Shown: positions 1-8,697, counted from the first letter of the stretch. The stretch: DNA of 64,000 nt from Acidobacteriota bacterium (GCA_018269005.1 JAFDVK010000032.1:310001-374000); one strand, 5' to 3'. The notes: a model not told the origin generated them from the letters alone. A program made the numbers and translations.

Positions 1-337
1 CGCAGCTAAGTCGCTAGCCGCCGGCAGGATCATCCCGAATAAATTCGAACCGCAGACGATCGCTGACGGCACGCGTACGCTCTCTGTCGGCGACCTGACG
101 TTTCCCGTAATTCAACGCGGCGTCAATTCGATTCTGGAAGTATCGGAAGAAAAGATCGTCGAAGGCCTAAAGCTCTATTTCACTCACGCAAATCTCAAGT
201 GCGAGCCGACCGGTGCTCTCTCGCTCGGTGCGGTCTTGCAGAATGTCGATCAATTTCGCGACAAGCGCGTCGGAGTCGTCGTCAGCGGCGGCAACGTTGA
301 TCCCGAGGTTTACGCCAGGCTGATCGCTAACGGCTAA
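1..337 (+). CDS. Threonine dehydratase / serine racemase-like PLP enzyme (3' part)
   Basis: The reading frame enters from the left edge (first full codon at base 2) and ends at TAA 335-337, giving about 111 C-terminal residues. The end carries a Ser-Gly-Gly-Asn-Val-Asp motif (SGGNVD) and a preceding EPTGALSLGAVL segment. Both are typical of the C-terminus of the fold-type II PLP enzymes that deaminate threonine or serine (threonine ammonia-lyase, serine racemase). No ACT regulatory domain follows, so it would be the short catabolic or racemase-type form. The lysine that binds PLP lies outside the window, so the exact substrate cannot be decided. Confidence 0.8.
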   Translation, partial: AAKSLAAGRIIPNKFEPQTIADGTRTLSVGDLTFPVIQRGVNSILEVSEEKIVEGLKLYFTHANLKCEPTGALSLGAVLQNVDQFRDKRVGVVVSGGNVDPEVYARLIANG

Positions 338-358
338 TACCTGCCGGCGATCTTCTCC

Positions 359-2038
359 CTACTTTAGCTCTTCGACGAACGTAACGCGGTTTATCTCGTG
401 CAGCGTCGTAAGGCCCGCAAAGACCTTCTTTACCGCAGACTCGCGAAGCGATGAAAGGCCCTCTTGTTCGGCCTGGCGGCGGATCTCGGAGCCGGGACGG
501 CGTTCGATGATCATCTCGCGGATGCGGTCGGACATATCGAGCAATTCGTGGATCGCAGAACGTCCGCGATAGCCCGTATGATTACAAGCATCACAGCCGA
601 CATTTCGATAGAACGTGTGCCCTTCGGCGTCCGAAGGCTTAAGAGCCGAATCCGCGAGTTCTTCGATCGAAGGCGAGTAAGGCCGTTTGCATGTTGGACA
701 CAAGAGGCGAACTAGCCGCTGAGCGAGCACGCAGTTGAGCGAGGAGACGAAATTGTACGGTTCGACGCCCATATTCAGGAAACGTCCGATCACGTCGATC
801 ACGTTGTTCGCGTGAACCGTCGTAAAAACAAGGTGGCCCGTCAATGCGGATTGGATCGCGATCTGCGCGGTCTCTTCGTCGCGAATTTCGCCGACCATTA
901 TCTTGTCGGGATCGTGACGCAGGATAGATCGAAGGCCGCGTGCGAACGTCAGCCCCTTCTTCTCATTAACGGGAATCTGCATAATTCCCTGCAGCTGATA
1001 TTCGACCGGATCTTCGATCGTGATGATCTTGTCTTCTTCCGCTCGTATCTCGTTCAGCGCGCCGTAAAGGGTCGTCGTCTTACCGGAACCGGTCGGCCCC
1101 GTGACGAGCACCATTCCGTAAGGCTCTTTGATATAGATGCGGAAACGCCTCAGATCTTCCTCGTCAAAACCAACGACATCGAGGCTGAGATTCTTGAATT
1201 CCTCCGATATCTGTTCTTTGTCGAGGATGCGGATGACGCAGTTCTCGCCGAATGCGGACGGCAGGATCGAGACGCGAAAATCGACGGTTCGGCCTTTGTA
1301 ACGCACCCGAAAACGTCCGTCCTGCGGGATGCGGCGTTCGGCGATGTCCAGCTCGGACATCACCTTGATACGCGAAATGAGAGTTTGGTGATACGCGATA
1401 TCGATCGGGTCGACCTTCGCATACAACGCACCATCGATGCGGAATTTTACACGAACATCGCGGTCGCCTGCTTCAATGTGGATGTCCGAGGCACGCGATT
1501 CCATCGCGTTATAAACGATCGTATCGACGAGCTTGATGATCGGCGACATATCGCTGTCGGAAGCGAGACGGTCGAGGTCGAGCACCTCTTCGCCCTGTTC
1601 GGTCTCTTTGACGAGCGAAATGCGAAATCCGGACGCAGCCTCCTGCATCACTCGCTGCGTAGCATCGCCTTTCCGCAGGACGACGTCGATAGCACCGGCC
1701 GTTGCGACATGCGGGATGATGCGGACATTGAGGACGTTCTCGAGTTCGTCGAGACGTTCCAGGTCCGTGGGATTCGCCATCGCGACGTGCATCGAGTTCC
1801 CTTCGCGGCGGATGGGCACGAACTGATTTCTCAACATCAATTCGACGGGTATCTTCGCAAGTTCCTCCTGGTCCACTGGCGAAGGCGCGTCCGGCGGCAG
1901 AAGATCGATATACGGCATTCGATATCGCTTCGCACGCTGCTTTGCTTCGATGACCTCCGGCGGTTCGTTCTCGAGGAAATCCGACAGTTCGATCTTCGGA
2001 GACGAGACCGGCCCAATATTTGTGCTTTCGACGTTCAT
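359..2038 (-). CDS. pilB: Type IV pilus assembly / type II secretion ATPase PilB (GspE family)
   Basis: This 559-residue hexameric ATPase powers pilus extension or pseudopilus assembly at the inner membrane. The N-terminal part (about residues 30-150) fits the MshEN/GspE N-domain. The core has a Walker A motif GPTGSGKTTTLYG, a Walker B region ending MVGEIRD, a His box FTTVHANN, and a tetracysteine zinc site (CPTCKRP ... CDACNHTGYRGR). These are the full set of family hallmarks and the length is normal. The start is ATG with an AAAGG just upstream. Thirteen bases separate its start from the stop of the pilC-like gene, so pilC is upstream and the two are co-transcribed. No pilins, PilM-Q or PilT lie nearby. 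Confidence 0.95.
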   Translation of the reverse strand: MNVESTNIGPVSSPKIELSDFLENEPPEVIEAKQRAKRYRMPYIDLLPPDAPSPVDQEELAKIPVELMLRNQFVPIRREGNSMHVAMANPTDLERLDELENVLNVRIIPHVATAGAIDVVLRKGDATQRVMQEAASGFRISLVKETEQGEEVLDLDRLASDSDMSPIIKLVDTIVYNAMESRASDIHIEAGDRDVRVKFRIDGALYAKVDPIDIAYHQTLISRIKVMSELDIAERRIPQDGRFRVRYKGRTVDFRVSILPSAFGENCVIRILDKEQISEEFKNLSLDVVGFDEEDLRRFRIYIKEPYGMVLVTGPTGSGKTTTLYGALNEIRAEEDKIITIEDPVEYQLQGIMQIPVNEKKGLTFARGLRSILRHDPDKIMVGEIRDEETAQIAIQSALTGHLVFTTVHANNVIDVIGRFLNMGVEPYNFVSSLNCVLAQRLVRLLCPTCKRPYSPSIEELADSALKPSDAEGHTFYRNVGCDACNHTGYRGRSAIHELLDMSDRIREMIIERRPGSEIRRQAEQEGLSSLRESAVKKVFAGLTTLHEINRVTFVEELK

Positions 2039-2051
2039 AAACCTTTGATGC

Positions 2052-3290
2052 CTAATGCCTGCCGCCGAACGGCCCGGCCGAGATCATTTGTATGATCGGC
2101 AAGTAGATCGCAAGAAGAATAACGACAACGACGGCCGCCATAAACAGCAGAATTAGCGGTTCAAGCAGCGTTGTGAGCTGTTCGAGCCGAACTTCCGCCT
2201 CTGCGTCATAAAAGGCCGCGACTTCGTCCAGCATCTCGCGCAAGCTGCCCGAACGTTCACCGATGCCGATCATATCGAGTCCAAGCGACGGTATCCAATT
2301 CGCGGTCTCAAGTGCCTCAGTAAACCCGCGGCCTTCTCGGATCAACGGCAGAACGGACTGGCTCTTGCGTCGAAGCTCGAGGTTGTTCAACGCCTGTGAC
2401 GAAATATCCCAGGATTCCGGCACCGTGATACCGCCCGAAAGCAGCGTCGAGAGCGAACGCGAGAGCTGTGCGGTCGCCATATTCCTAACGAGTTGACCCG
2501 CGACCGGCAAGCGAAGCACCGCCTTGTGCAAAAGAAGCTTGCCATTTTGCGTTCGGATCCAGAACACAAGTGCGAGGACGAGGATGATAACAAGCGGCAA
2601 GACCCACCAAATATTTGAGACGATCGTCCCGGAGATATACACCACCGCCCGCGTAAGGACAGGAAGTTCGCGGCTTTGATTCAGGTTGCGAAAAAGATCC
2701 GACATTCGCGGAACTATGTAGAGTGTCAGAAAGGCGACCATTATCGTGGCCGCAAGCAGGAGGAACGCAGGATATGCCAACGCCCCGCGAAGCTTCCGCG
2801 TGATCGCTACGCTGCGCCTTAAATAAGTAACGAACCGGGCCAAAACATCATCAAGCGCACCGCTCTTCTCGCCCGACAGGATCGACGCAGTGTAGATCTT
2901 CGGAAAGATCCCCTGTTCCTCGAAAGCTTGTGAGAGCGGTTCGCCGTTCTTGATGCGGTCCTCAACGTCTGCGAGTACTATTCGAAGGCTCGCCGACGCC
3001 GAACGTGTCTTAAGAAGCTCGATCGCCTGAAGCACGGGGATTCCGGCCCGCAGAAGCGCGGAAAACTGCTGATTGAAGAGCAGAAAGTCGGCCTGCTTGA
3101 CCTTTGTATGCTTGCCCGAACCGCCGAAACCGAGGACCGAGGAAAGGCCGTTCTCCGCAGAGGAAACGGCAAAGACCCGAAAACCGTCGGCCTCAAGCCT
3201 AAGTTTCGCTTCCGAAGCACCGATAGCTTCGACCATCTTTGTTACGACTTCGCCGGACGGCGTACCGAGGCGGCAGATAAATTCAGGCAT
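2052..3290 (-). CDS. pilC: Type IV pilus / type II secretion inner-membrane platform protein PilC (GspF family)
   Basis: At 412 residues this is the usual family length. It has two repeated T2SSF domains, each about 120 residues with the conserved FxxQFSALLRAGIPxxQAI and LSTLLSGGITVPESW patterns. Three transmembrane stretches are visible, the last close to the C-terminus (LLFMAAVVVVILLAIYL). An upstream in-frame extension exists to 3476, but the ATG at 3290 begins the conserved MPEFICRLGTPSGEV segment that opens these proteins, so I place the start there. It is the platform protein that works with the PilB ATPase encoded immediately downstream. Confidence 0.93.
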   Translation of the reverse strand: MPEFICRLGTPSGEVVTKMVEAIGASEAKLRLEADGFRVFAVSSAENGLSSVLGFGGSGKHTKVKQADFLLFNQQFSALLRAGIPVLQAIELLKTRSASASLRIVLADVEDRIKNGEPLSQAFEEQGIFPKIYTASILSGEKSGALDDVLARFVTYLRRSVAITRKLRGALAYPAFLLLAATIMVAFLTLYIVPRMSDLFRNLNQSRELPVLTRAVVYISGTIVSNIWWVLPLVIILVLALVFWIRTQNGKLLLHKAVLRLPVAGQLVRNMATAQLSRSLSTLLSGGITVPESWDISSQALNNLELRRKSQSVLPLIREGRGFTEALETANWIPSLGLDMIGIGERSGSLREMLDEVAAFYDAEAEVRLEQLTTLLEPLILLFMAAVVVVILLAIYLPIIQMISAGPFGGRH

Positions 3291-3457
3291 AAGATCGGGA
3301 CTCGGTGGTCCAAAAACGTTCAAAAGCGCTAAACTCTCCAACGTCAAAGGGCGAATTATAACACGTCCGGGATGCAAGAATGTTCCTTTCAGATACCGAA
3401 TTTGGATTCCTGAGGCCGAACAACCAAAGTGCGGCTTTTGGCATCTAAAAATATACA

Positions 3458-3486
3458 TTGAACGGATTTTCGCCAATCTTTACAAT
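3458..3486 (+). promoter_or_regulatory. Sigma-70-type promoter of the first VWA gene
   Basis: TTGAAC at 3458-3463 and TACAAT at 3481-3486 are separated by 17 bases, which is close to the housekeeping consensus. The -10 box ends 23 bases before the ATG at 3510. Inferred from sequence only. Confidence 0.6.
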
Positions 3487-3509
3487 AAGAGTGTCCCTTT
3501 CGAGTATGT

Positions 3510-4490
3510 ATGCGTAAACTTTTGGGCATCGAGCATTCTCGTTTTTCGATCCTGCTAGCCTCTCTCTTCGCCGTCGCCTTTTTAGCTTCCGTCTCCGCGG
3601 CACAATCCCCTACGCCGCGCCCAACGCCGCCGGATAACGGGGCTATCAAGATAAAAACCGACCTGGTCACGGTCACCGCAACAGTTACAGACCTCTATGA
3701 TCGTTACATATCGGGGCTGAAGAAAGATGCGTTCACGGTCTATGACAACGATGAGAAGCAGGAGATCACCTTTTTCAGCGATAGCGACGCACCTGTCTCG
3801 CTTGCCATAATCTTCGATGTCTCGGGCTCGATGAACGGCGAGAAGATCAATAAAGCACGGCATGCTCTCTCACGCTTCATCGCCACGAGCCATCCGATGG
3901 ATGAATATTTCCTGATCGCCTTCAACAATAAGGCCCAGCTTCTGCTGGACCGTTCGCGCGACGGTGAGGCCGTTCTGCGCAAACTCACGCTGGTCGAACC
4001 AAAGAAAGACACGGCTCTTTATGATGCTGTTTACCTAGGCGTCGAGAAGGTGATGCGCGGCTCGCACCAGAAGAAGGCCGTTCTTATAATCAGCGACGGC
4101 CAGGACAATGCGTCACGCTACAACTTCGGCGAGGTCCGGCGTCTTCTAAAAGAATCGGACGTTGTCGCCTATTCGATCGGTATCCAGGGCCGCAATGACG
4201 CTGCCAGCGAGGTTGGTTTGCAGGGTCAGGCATTCCTAGATGAGATCAGCAACGTGACGGGTGGACGCTCTTTTTATCCTGAATCCGATGTCGAGATGGA
4301 CGAGATCTTTGAGCGCATCGCCCTGGAACTGCGTCACCAATACTCGATCGGTTATACTCCGAAAGATTTTGTTCCGAACGGGAAATGGCGTAAGGTCAAA
4401 GTTAAGGTCAAACGCCCGCGGGGTTTGCCGCGTCTAACCGTCCGGGCTCGCGACGGCTATTATGCTTCGCCGGCCTCGGATTACCGATAG
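3510..4490 (+). CDS. Secreted VWFA-related protein (acidobacterial type)
   Basis: This 326-residue protein has an N-terminal signal peptide (hydrophobic stretch FSILLASLFAVAFLA, cleavage near SAAQ). A short beta-rich segment with the phrase DAFTVYDNDEKQEITFF follows, then a VWA domain. The metal-ion-dependent adhesion site is intact in DVSGSMNG, and a later SDGQDN supports the Rossmann-like VWA fold. The C-terminus has the QYSIGYTPKD motif shared with the other two VWA proteins of this window. The overall order matches the family annotated as VWFA-related Acidobacterial domain, whose function is unknown. The next VWA gene begins within 20 bases, so the two form an operon. Confidence 0.88.
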   Translation: MRKLLGIEHSRFSILLASLFAVAFLASVSAAQSPTPRPTPPDNGAIKIKTDLVTVTATVTDLYDRYISGLKKDAFTVYDNDEKQEITFFSDSDAPVSLAIIFDVSGSMNGEKINKARHALSRFIATSHPMDEYFLIAFNNKAQLLLDRSRDGEAVLRKLTLVEPKKDTALYDAVYLGVEKVMRGSHQKKAVLIISDGQDNASRYNFGEVRRLLKESDVVAYSIGIQGRNDAASEVGLQGQAFLDEISNVTGGRSFYPESDVEMDEIFERIALELRHQYSIGYTPKDFVPNGKWRKVKVKVKRPRGLPRLTVRARDGYYASPASDYR

Positions 4491-4508
4491 TTGAGTGAAG
4501 ATCCTTTG

Positions 4509-5618
4509 ATGAAAGCTTTGAAAGCTAAAGTTCTCATGGCCGCACTCGTTGCGGCCGTTGGTATATTTGCCGTTATCTCAAACTCGGCCGAAGCAGCCGA
4601 AGCCGATGGCCGGCTCCGCACACCGACGCCGACGCCCTCGCCGACAGTCAAGGCACCTACACCGACACCGAATCCTGATGACGATGTCATCAGAGTCGAA
4701 GCGGAACTCGTAAATCTCAATGTCCGTGTCGTTGACCGCAATAATCGAACGATAAACGACGTTCCCGAAAAGGACTTTAAGATCTTTGAAGACGGTGTTC
4801 TCCAGACGATCGATTTCTTTTCGCGTTCCGAAGTTCCGACCAACTATGCATTGGTGCTTGATAATTCAGGCTCAATGCGTGCACAGCTCGATAAGGTCAT
4901 CGAGGCCGGCAAGATACTCATCGACAAGAACAAGCCCGAGGATGAGACCGAGATCGTCCGGTTTATCGGCAGAGACAAGATCACCATCGAACAGCCGTTC
5001 ACGACCAATAAACAGGACCTTAACGATTCGCTAGACAACCTTTTCATCGAAGGCGGGCAAACGGCAATCATCGACGCGGTATATCTCGCGGTTGAAAATG
5101 TCGACAAGTATGAGCAATCGAAGAAGATCGACGACCGCCGGCGACGTGCCATCGTCCTAGTAACCGACGGCGAGGACCGCGACAGCTATTACAACGAAAA
5201 GCAGTTGATGGACCTTCTGCGGGAATCCGAAGTTCAGATCTATGTCGTAGGCTTTTTGGGCGATCTTAGCAAAGAAGGCGGTTTCATCGGCAAGAGTCCG
5301 CGGGAAAAGGCAAAGGCATTCCTACAGCGAATTGCGGATGAAAGCGGCGGAAAGACATATTTCCCGGCGGATGTCAGCGAACTTTCCGATATCGCCAAGC
5401 AGATCTCGGGCGAACTCAGAACGCAGTATTCTATCGGATATATCCCGACGAATGACAGGAAGGATGGCAAGTTCAGGGCGATCAAGGTTGTTGTCGCAGA
5501 CGGTCCGAACGGACAAAAGCGAATACCCGTTACGCGTGCAGGCCGAACTGCGGACAACGAGAACGGCCCGCCGAGCCTTGCAAAGCCGGTAAATACGACC
5601 AATTTACCAAAGAATTAG
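4509..5618 (+). CDS. Second secreted VWFA-related protein
   Basis: This paralogue of the preceding protein has 369 residues from the ATG at 4509; a TTG at 4491 would add six residues with no better signal. The order is signal peptide, a Pro/Thr-rich linker (TPTPTPSPTVKAPTPTPNP), a conserved DVPEKDFKIFEDGVLQTI segment, and a VWA domain with MIDAS DNSGSMRA and TDGEDR. It ends in the shared QYSIGYIPTND motif. Family members are exported and probably bind protein or glycan ligands through a metal site; the actual partner is unknown. It ends 11 bases from the 3' end of the convergent microcompartment locus. Confidence 0.87.
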   Translation: MKALKAKVLMAALVAAVGIFAVISNSAEAAEADGRLRTPTPTPSPTVKAPTPTPNPDDDVIRVEAELVNLNVRVVDRNNRTINDVPEKDFKIFEDGVLQTIDFFSRSEVPTNYALVLDNSGSMRAQLDKVIEAGKILIDKNKPEDETEIVRFIGRDKITIEQPFTTNKQDLNDSLDNLFIEGGQTAIIDAVYLAVENVDKYEQSKKIDDRRRRAIVLVTDGEDRDSYYNEKQLMDLLRESEVQIYVVGFLGDLSKEGGFIGKSPREKAKAFLQRIADESGGKTYFPADVSELSDIAKQISGELRTQYSIGYIPTNDRKDGKFRAIKVVVADGPNGQKRIPVTRAGRTADNENGPPSLAKPVNTTNLPKN

Positions 5619-5629
5619 AGGCGGGCGAA

Positions 5630-5950
5630 CTATTTCTCCGGCACGGAGCCTGAGATCTTCTTGCGGGTGGTCTCGCCCGTTACGAGCACGGGAATTCCAT
5701 CGTCAACATTCTCGTGCGGGCGAGGAATGACATGAGTCGCCGTTACTTGGCCGACCTTTCTTGCGGCAGCCGCGCCGGCATCCACCGCCGCCTTTACAGC
5801 ACCTACCTCACCGCGCACGATCGCCGTTACGAGGCCGGCATCGATCTTCTCGTACCCTACGAGCTTGACATTCGCGGCCTTCACCATCGCATCCGCAGCC
5901 TCGATCATCGCGACCAAGCCAAAACATTCGACCATTCCCAAAGCCTGCAT
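5630..5950 (-). CDS. BMC-H microcompartment shell protein, PduA-like (second of two)
   Basis: A single BMC domain (Pfam BMC type) occupies most of the 106 residues: [17 protein letters not shown], the pore segment [25 protein letters not shown], and THVIPRPH. The length matches a hexamer-forming shell protein with a short tail after IPRPH. The pore loop reads KIDAGL where PduA has KIGSGL, so an acidic residue may line the pore (inference). The start at ATG 5950 has a GGAG six bases upstream; an in-frame TTG at 5962 is less likely. It is the last gene of the BMC locus. Confidence 0.93.
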   Translation of the reverse strand: MQALGMVECFGLVAMIEAADAMVKAANVKLVGYEKIDAGLVTAIVRGEVGAVKAAVDAGAAAARKVGQVTATHVIPRPHENVDDGIPVLVTGETTRKKISGSVPEK

Positions 5951-5965
5951 AAGTATCTCCAAAGA

Positions 5966-6061
5966 TCAGCTGCTTCTCTTCTTTCGGAAAACAAGGACGA
6001 GGGCGAAAATGCCCATCACTAAAAAAATACTTCCGAACACGATCACTGTTGCGGCGAGCAT
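5966..6061 (-). CDS. 31-residue single-span membrane peptide in the BMC locus
   Basis: This small ORF lies exactly between the stop of the zinc-ribbon gene (6062-6064) and the following shell gene. The ATG at 6059-6061 abuts the upstream stop codon, and TGA is at 5966-5968. The peptide is one hydrophobic helix (MLAATVIVFGSIFLVMGIFA and so on) ending in the basic tail FRKKRSS, as expected for an inner-membrane peptide with a cytoplasmic C-terminus. Tight packing and composition argue that it is translated. I recognise no family. It may anchor or recruit the microcompartment together with the upstream membrane protein (inference). Confidence 0.6.
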   Translation of the reverse strand: MLAATVIVFGSIFLVMGIFALVLVFRKKRSS

Positions 6062-6478
6062 CTACTTAAAGACCTCCAGATAAAGAACAATGACCGCCGT
6101 GATGATGAATATAACCCCTGCGAAAGCCATCAGGCCGAACCCGGAAGCATCGACCGGCTCAACCCATTCCGAGCGGATGGTCTTCCGCTTGGCGACGCGC
6201 GAGGCCTGACGTTCGCGTGCCGCTCTGACGCGGCTCATTTTCCCATCATCCGATTCACTTTCAGCTGACGTTCTTTGCTCAGCCCGTGCGAAAGCAGCTT
6301 CTAGATCGGCTTTAACGCTCGAAGGTTCCTTTGCATCGGCCTGAGCCGCGATCTCTTCGGCCGGAGCCTCGATCGGGGTGCCGTTCACAGGTTTCCCGCA
6401 TGCGTAGCAAAAGCGCGTGCCTTCGCGGACCTCTGCCCCGCATTCTGCACAGACCGGTTTTTCGGCAACAGCTTCCAT
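6062..6478 (-). CDS. Zinc-ribbon protein with C-terminal membrane anchor
   Basis: This 138-residue protein begins with a zinc ribbon (Cys10-x2-Cys13 ... Cys24-x2-Cys27). A charged, Ala/Glu-rich linker follows, then a basic patch (RVRAARERQASRVAKRKT) and a hydrophobic helix near residues 114-134 at the C-terminus. It therefore looks like a tail-anchored cytoplasmic zinc-ribbon protein. It starts 4 bases after the aldehyde dehydrogenase stop and its own stop touches the start of the 31-residue membrane peptide. A role in the microcompartment is inferred from position only. Confidence 0.8.
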   Translation of the reverse strand: MEAVAEKPVCAECGAEVREGTRFCYACGKPVNGTPIEAPAEEIAAQADAKEPSSVKADLEAAFARAEQRTSAESESDDGKMSRVRAARERQASRVAKRKTIRSEWVEPVDASGFGLMAFAGVIFIITAVIVLYLEVFK

Positions 6479-6482
6479 CTAT

Positions 6483-8219
6483 CTAAACTCGCGCAAAGAC
6501 CTCTTTCTCCTCACCAAGATCGCGGGCGGAAGGCGTCAAAATCGTCTTCTTATTGATATAGATCTTTTCGCCTCGATCGACAGCTCGCCGAACGTCGTCC
6601 TCGCTCACGAAATCTACCGGCTGAGGCGGCCCTTTCTCAATGACCGGTTCGGCGTACACGTGATGAATTATCGTTTCTTTCGCTACTGTTTCTGCCGGCT
6701 GTGAAGGACGCGGGGGCGTTGGCAGCGGATCCGCCGGTTCTGTTTCAGCGACGGTCTCTGGGCGATTCCGCAAAAATGTATCCACGATCTTGGCGATCTC
6801 TTCGCGTCGCGGCTTTTGACGGGCAACTGTTGGCGACGTCTGCGGCAAACCTTTCGCAGACGGTGTCGCTGCGTTGATCGGCTTGGTCTCGAAGGCAACG
6901 CGCTTTACATCCATCAAATGCAGCGGCGACACGTTATCCGAGGTCACGTTGCCGCCCCACGACCCGCAGCCAAGCGTCATCGAGGGCGAAAGATCCGTAG
7001 AGAATCCGATCGCACCGTGAGTTGTCGGCGAATTGATGATTACGCGTGCGGCAGGCATCTGCTTGCCGTACTCGACGGCCTTTTCACGATCTTTTGTGTG
7101 CATTCCCGCGGTGTGGCCCATTCCGCCGAATCGCAGTATCTCCTCGCACCTTGCAGCACCTTCCTTAACGCCGTCCGCAACAAAGAAGGCAAGAGTCGGC
7201 GAAAGCTTTTCGACCGACCACGGGAACTCCCGGCCGACACCCGCGCAATCGGCGAGCAGACATCGCGTACCTGCAGGAACACTGACGCCGGCGAGTTTTG
7301 CAATATACTCCGCGGATTTTCCTACGATCCCGGGATTCAACGTCCGCTGCGGCGTCAGAAGCACCTTTGCGACCGCATCAGCTTCGGCAGGAGACAAGAA
7401 ATGACCGCCTTGGCGCGTGAATTCCGTTCGGACAGCGGCCTCGATCGGGGCATCTACGACAACGCTCTGCTCGCTTGCGCAGATCGTGCCGTTATCAAAG
7501 CAAGTGCCCGTCAAGATGTCCGCAACTGCCTTCGCAGGATCCGCCGAACGCTCAATAAACACCGGCACGTTGCCCGGCCCAACGCCAAACGCGGGTTTGC
7601 CCGATGAGTACGCAGCCCTTACGAGCCCGGTCCCGCCCGTTGCGAGTATTACGGCCGTCCGCTTGTGTTTCATCAAGGCTTCAGTGCCCTCGATGGTCGA
7701 AACCGTCAAGCAGCGGATCGCATCAGCAGGAAGGCCTGCCTTGATGCCCGCATCACGCATTATTCGCGTCGTCTCCGCTATACATTTCGCAGCTGCCGGA
7801 TGCGGCGACAGCACGATCGTGTTGCGCGATTTGATCGCAATGATGATCTTGAAGATCGCCGTGGACGTGGGATTCGTCGAAGGAATGATCGCAGCCACCA
7901 CGCCGCGTGGGCTCACGATCTCGACAATGCTCTTCGAGTCGTTGACGACACCAACGGTCTTTAGGCCTTTGAAATAATTCCAGACGTCCTCGGCAGCGAA
8001 CCGATTCTTTTCGAACTTATCTTCCGGCTTACCGTATCCCGTCTCCTCACAGGCTATTTGACCGAGCCGTGCACACTCCGCCAAAGCCGCCTTCGCCATC
8101 GCATCGCAAATGGAATCGACCTTCGCCTGGTCGAAAGACGCCAAGACAGAGAACGCCGCAAATGCCGCGTCAACGGCATCACGAGCTTCCTGTTGTGCGA
8201 GAAGGTCTTTGTCGGCCAT
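6483..8219 (-). CDS. CoA-acylating aldehyde dehydrogenase of the microcompartment (EutE/PduP-like) with long C-terminal tail
   Basis: The enzyme should oxidise an aldehyde to acyl-CoA with NAD+ and CoA inside the shell. The acylating ALDH core spans about residues 1-450, with the catalytic cysteine Cys247 in [11 protein letters not shown], a nucleotide-binding ATGGTGLV and GVGPGNVP. At 578 residues it is about 100 longer than the usual 460-480. The extension holds an amphipathic stretch [15 protein letters not shown] (471-485), which resembles an encapsulation peptide, then a Pro-rich linker. It ends in a conserved-looking module (about 538-578) around [18 protein letters not shown]. The substrate-generating enzyme is not in the window, so the aldehyde is unknown. 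Confidence 0.9.
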   Translation of the reverse strand: MADKDLLAQQEARDAVDAAFAAFSVLASFDQAKVDSICDAMAKAALAECARLGQIACEETGYGKPEDKFEKNRFAAEDVWNYFKGLKTVGVVNDSKSIVEIVSPRGVVAAIIPSTNPTSTAIFKIIIAIKSRNTIVLSPHPAAAKCIAETTRIMRDAGIKAGLPADAIRCLTVSTIEGTEALMKHKRTAVILATGGTGLVRAAYSSGKPAFGVGPGNVPVFIERSADPAKAVADILTGTCFDNGTICASEQSVVVDAPIEAAVRTEFTRQGGHFLSPAEADAVAKVLLTPQRTLNPGIVGKSAEYIAKLAGVSVPAGTRCLLADCAGVGREFPWSVEKLSPTLAFFVADGVKEGAARCEEILRFGGMGHTAGMHTKDREKAVEYGKQMPAARVIINSPTTHGAIGFSTDLSPSMTLGCGSWGGNVTSDNVSPLHLMDVKRVAFETKPINAATPSAKGLPQTSPTVARQKPRREEIAKIVDTFLRNRPETVAETEPADPLPTPPRPSQPAETVAKETIIHHVYAEPVIEKGPPQPVDFVSEDDVRRAVDRGEKIYINKKTILTPSARDLGEEKEVFARV

Positions 8220-8248
8220 CGAACTAGACGGAAAAAATCACGGAAATG

Positions 8249-8286
8249 GTGCCCTCGCGTGTCCAAGTACACGAAAACGAGGGCAC
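8249..8286 (-). promoter_or_regulatory. Strong hairpin between first shell gene and aldehyde dehydrogenase
   Basis: Bases 8249-8257 pair perfectly with 8278-8286 (9 bp), and 8258-8262 pair with 8269-8273 (5 bp). There is a six-base loop and an AAAA bulge at 8274-8277. In the direction of transcription the hairpin is followed after about ten bases by a run of six T. It sits in the only sizeable gap (85 bases) inside the locus. It could be a leaky terminator or a processing/stability element that lets the shell gene be made in excess of the enzyme (inference). Confidence 0.6.
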
Positions 8287-8304
8287 TCGGTCAAAAACGG
8301 GACG

Positions 8305-8697
8305 CTACTTCGAGCGGCTCTTGCTGCCTTCGCTCGAGATCGCAGACGAACCCGCATCGCCGGAGGTCAGGGACTTTCCGCCGCCGCGAAGGGCTTTCTC
8401 GTCAGGGCTGTACCCGACGGCGCCGCCTTTCGGCAGAACACGCTCGACCTCAGAGTGAGGCCGAGGGATGACATGGACGCTGATCAGCTCGCCTACACGG
8501 CGTGCAGCGGCCGCACCGGCATCAGTTGCGGCCTTTACCGCCCCGACATCACCGCGGACAAAGATCGTTACATATCCGGCGCCGATGTATTCCTTACCGA
8601 TCAGCTGGACGTTAGCAGCCTTGACCATAGCATCGGCCGCCTCGACAGCACCGACAAATCCCTTGGTCTCGACCATTCCGAGTGCCTCTAAACTCAT
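8305..8697 (-). CDS. BMC-H microcompartment shell protein, PduA-like (first of two)
   Basis: The first 90 residues form a canonical BMC domain: [24 protein letters not shown] and onward, pore segment [25 protein letters not shown], and [12 protein letters not shown]. The protein is extended to 130 residues by a Ser/Gly-rich tail ([14 protein letters not shown]), which is unusual for a plain hexamer and could face the lumen or cytosol. The start is ATG 8697, preceded by GTGAGGAAC as ribosome-binding site. It is the first gene of the minus-strand BMC locus and is about 55% identical by eye to the second shell protein. Confidence 0.94.
   Translation of the reverse strand: MSLEALGMVETKGFVGAVEAADAMVKAANVQLIGKEYIGAGYVTIFVRGDVGAVKAATDAGAAAARRVGELISVHVIPRPHSEVERVLPKGGAVGYSPDEKALRGGGKSLTSGDAGSSAISSEGSKSRSK

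Noticed and set aside
812..2095. 427-codon plus-strand ORF opposite pilB
   Set aside because: It lies wholly antisense to a clear PilB with all catalytic motifs; its product is Arg/Asp-rich and has no domain. High GC third positions create such open shadow frames.
3291..3476. N-terminal extension of the PilC ORF
   Set aside because: The extra 62 residues are Cys/Arg-rich and unlike any PilC N-terminus; the conserved protein begins at ATG 3290.
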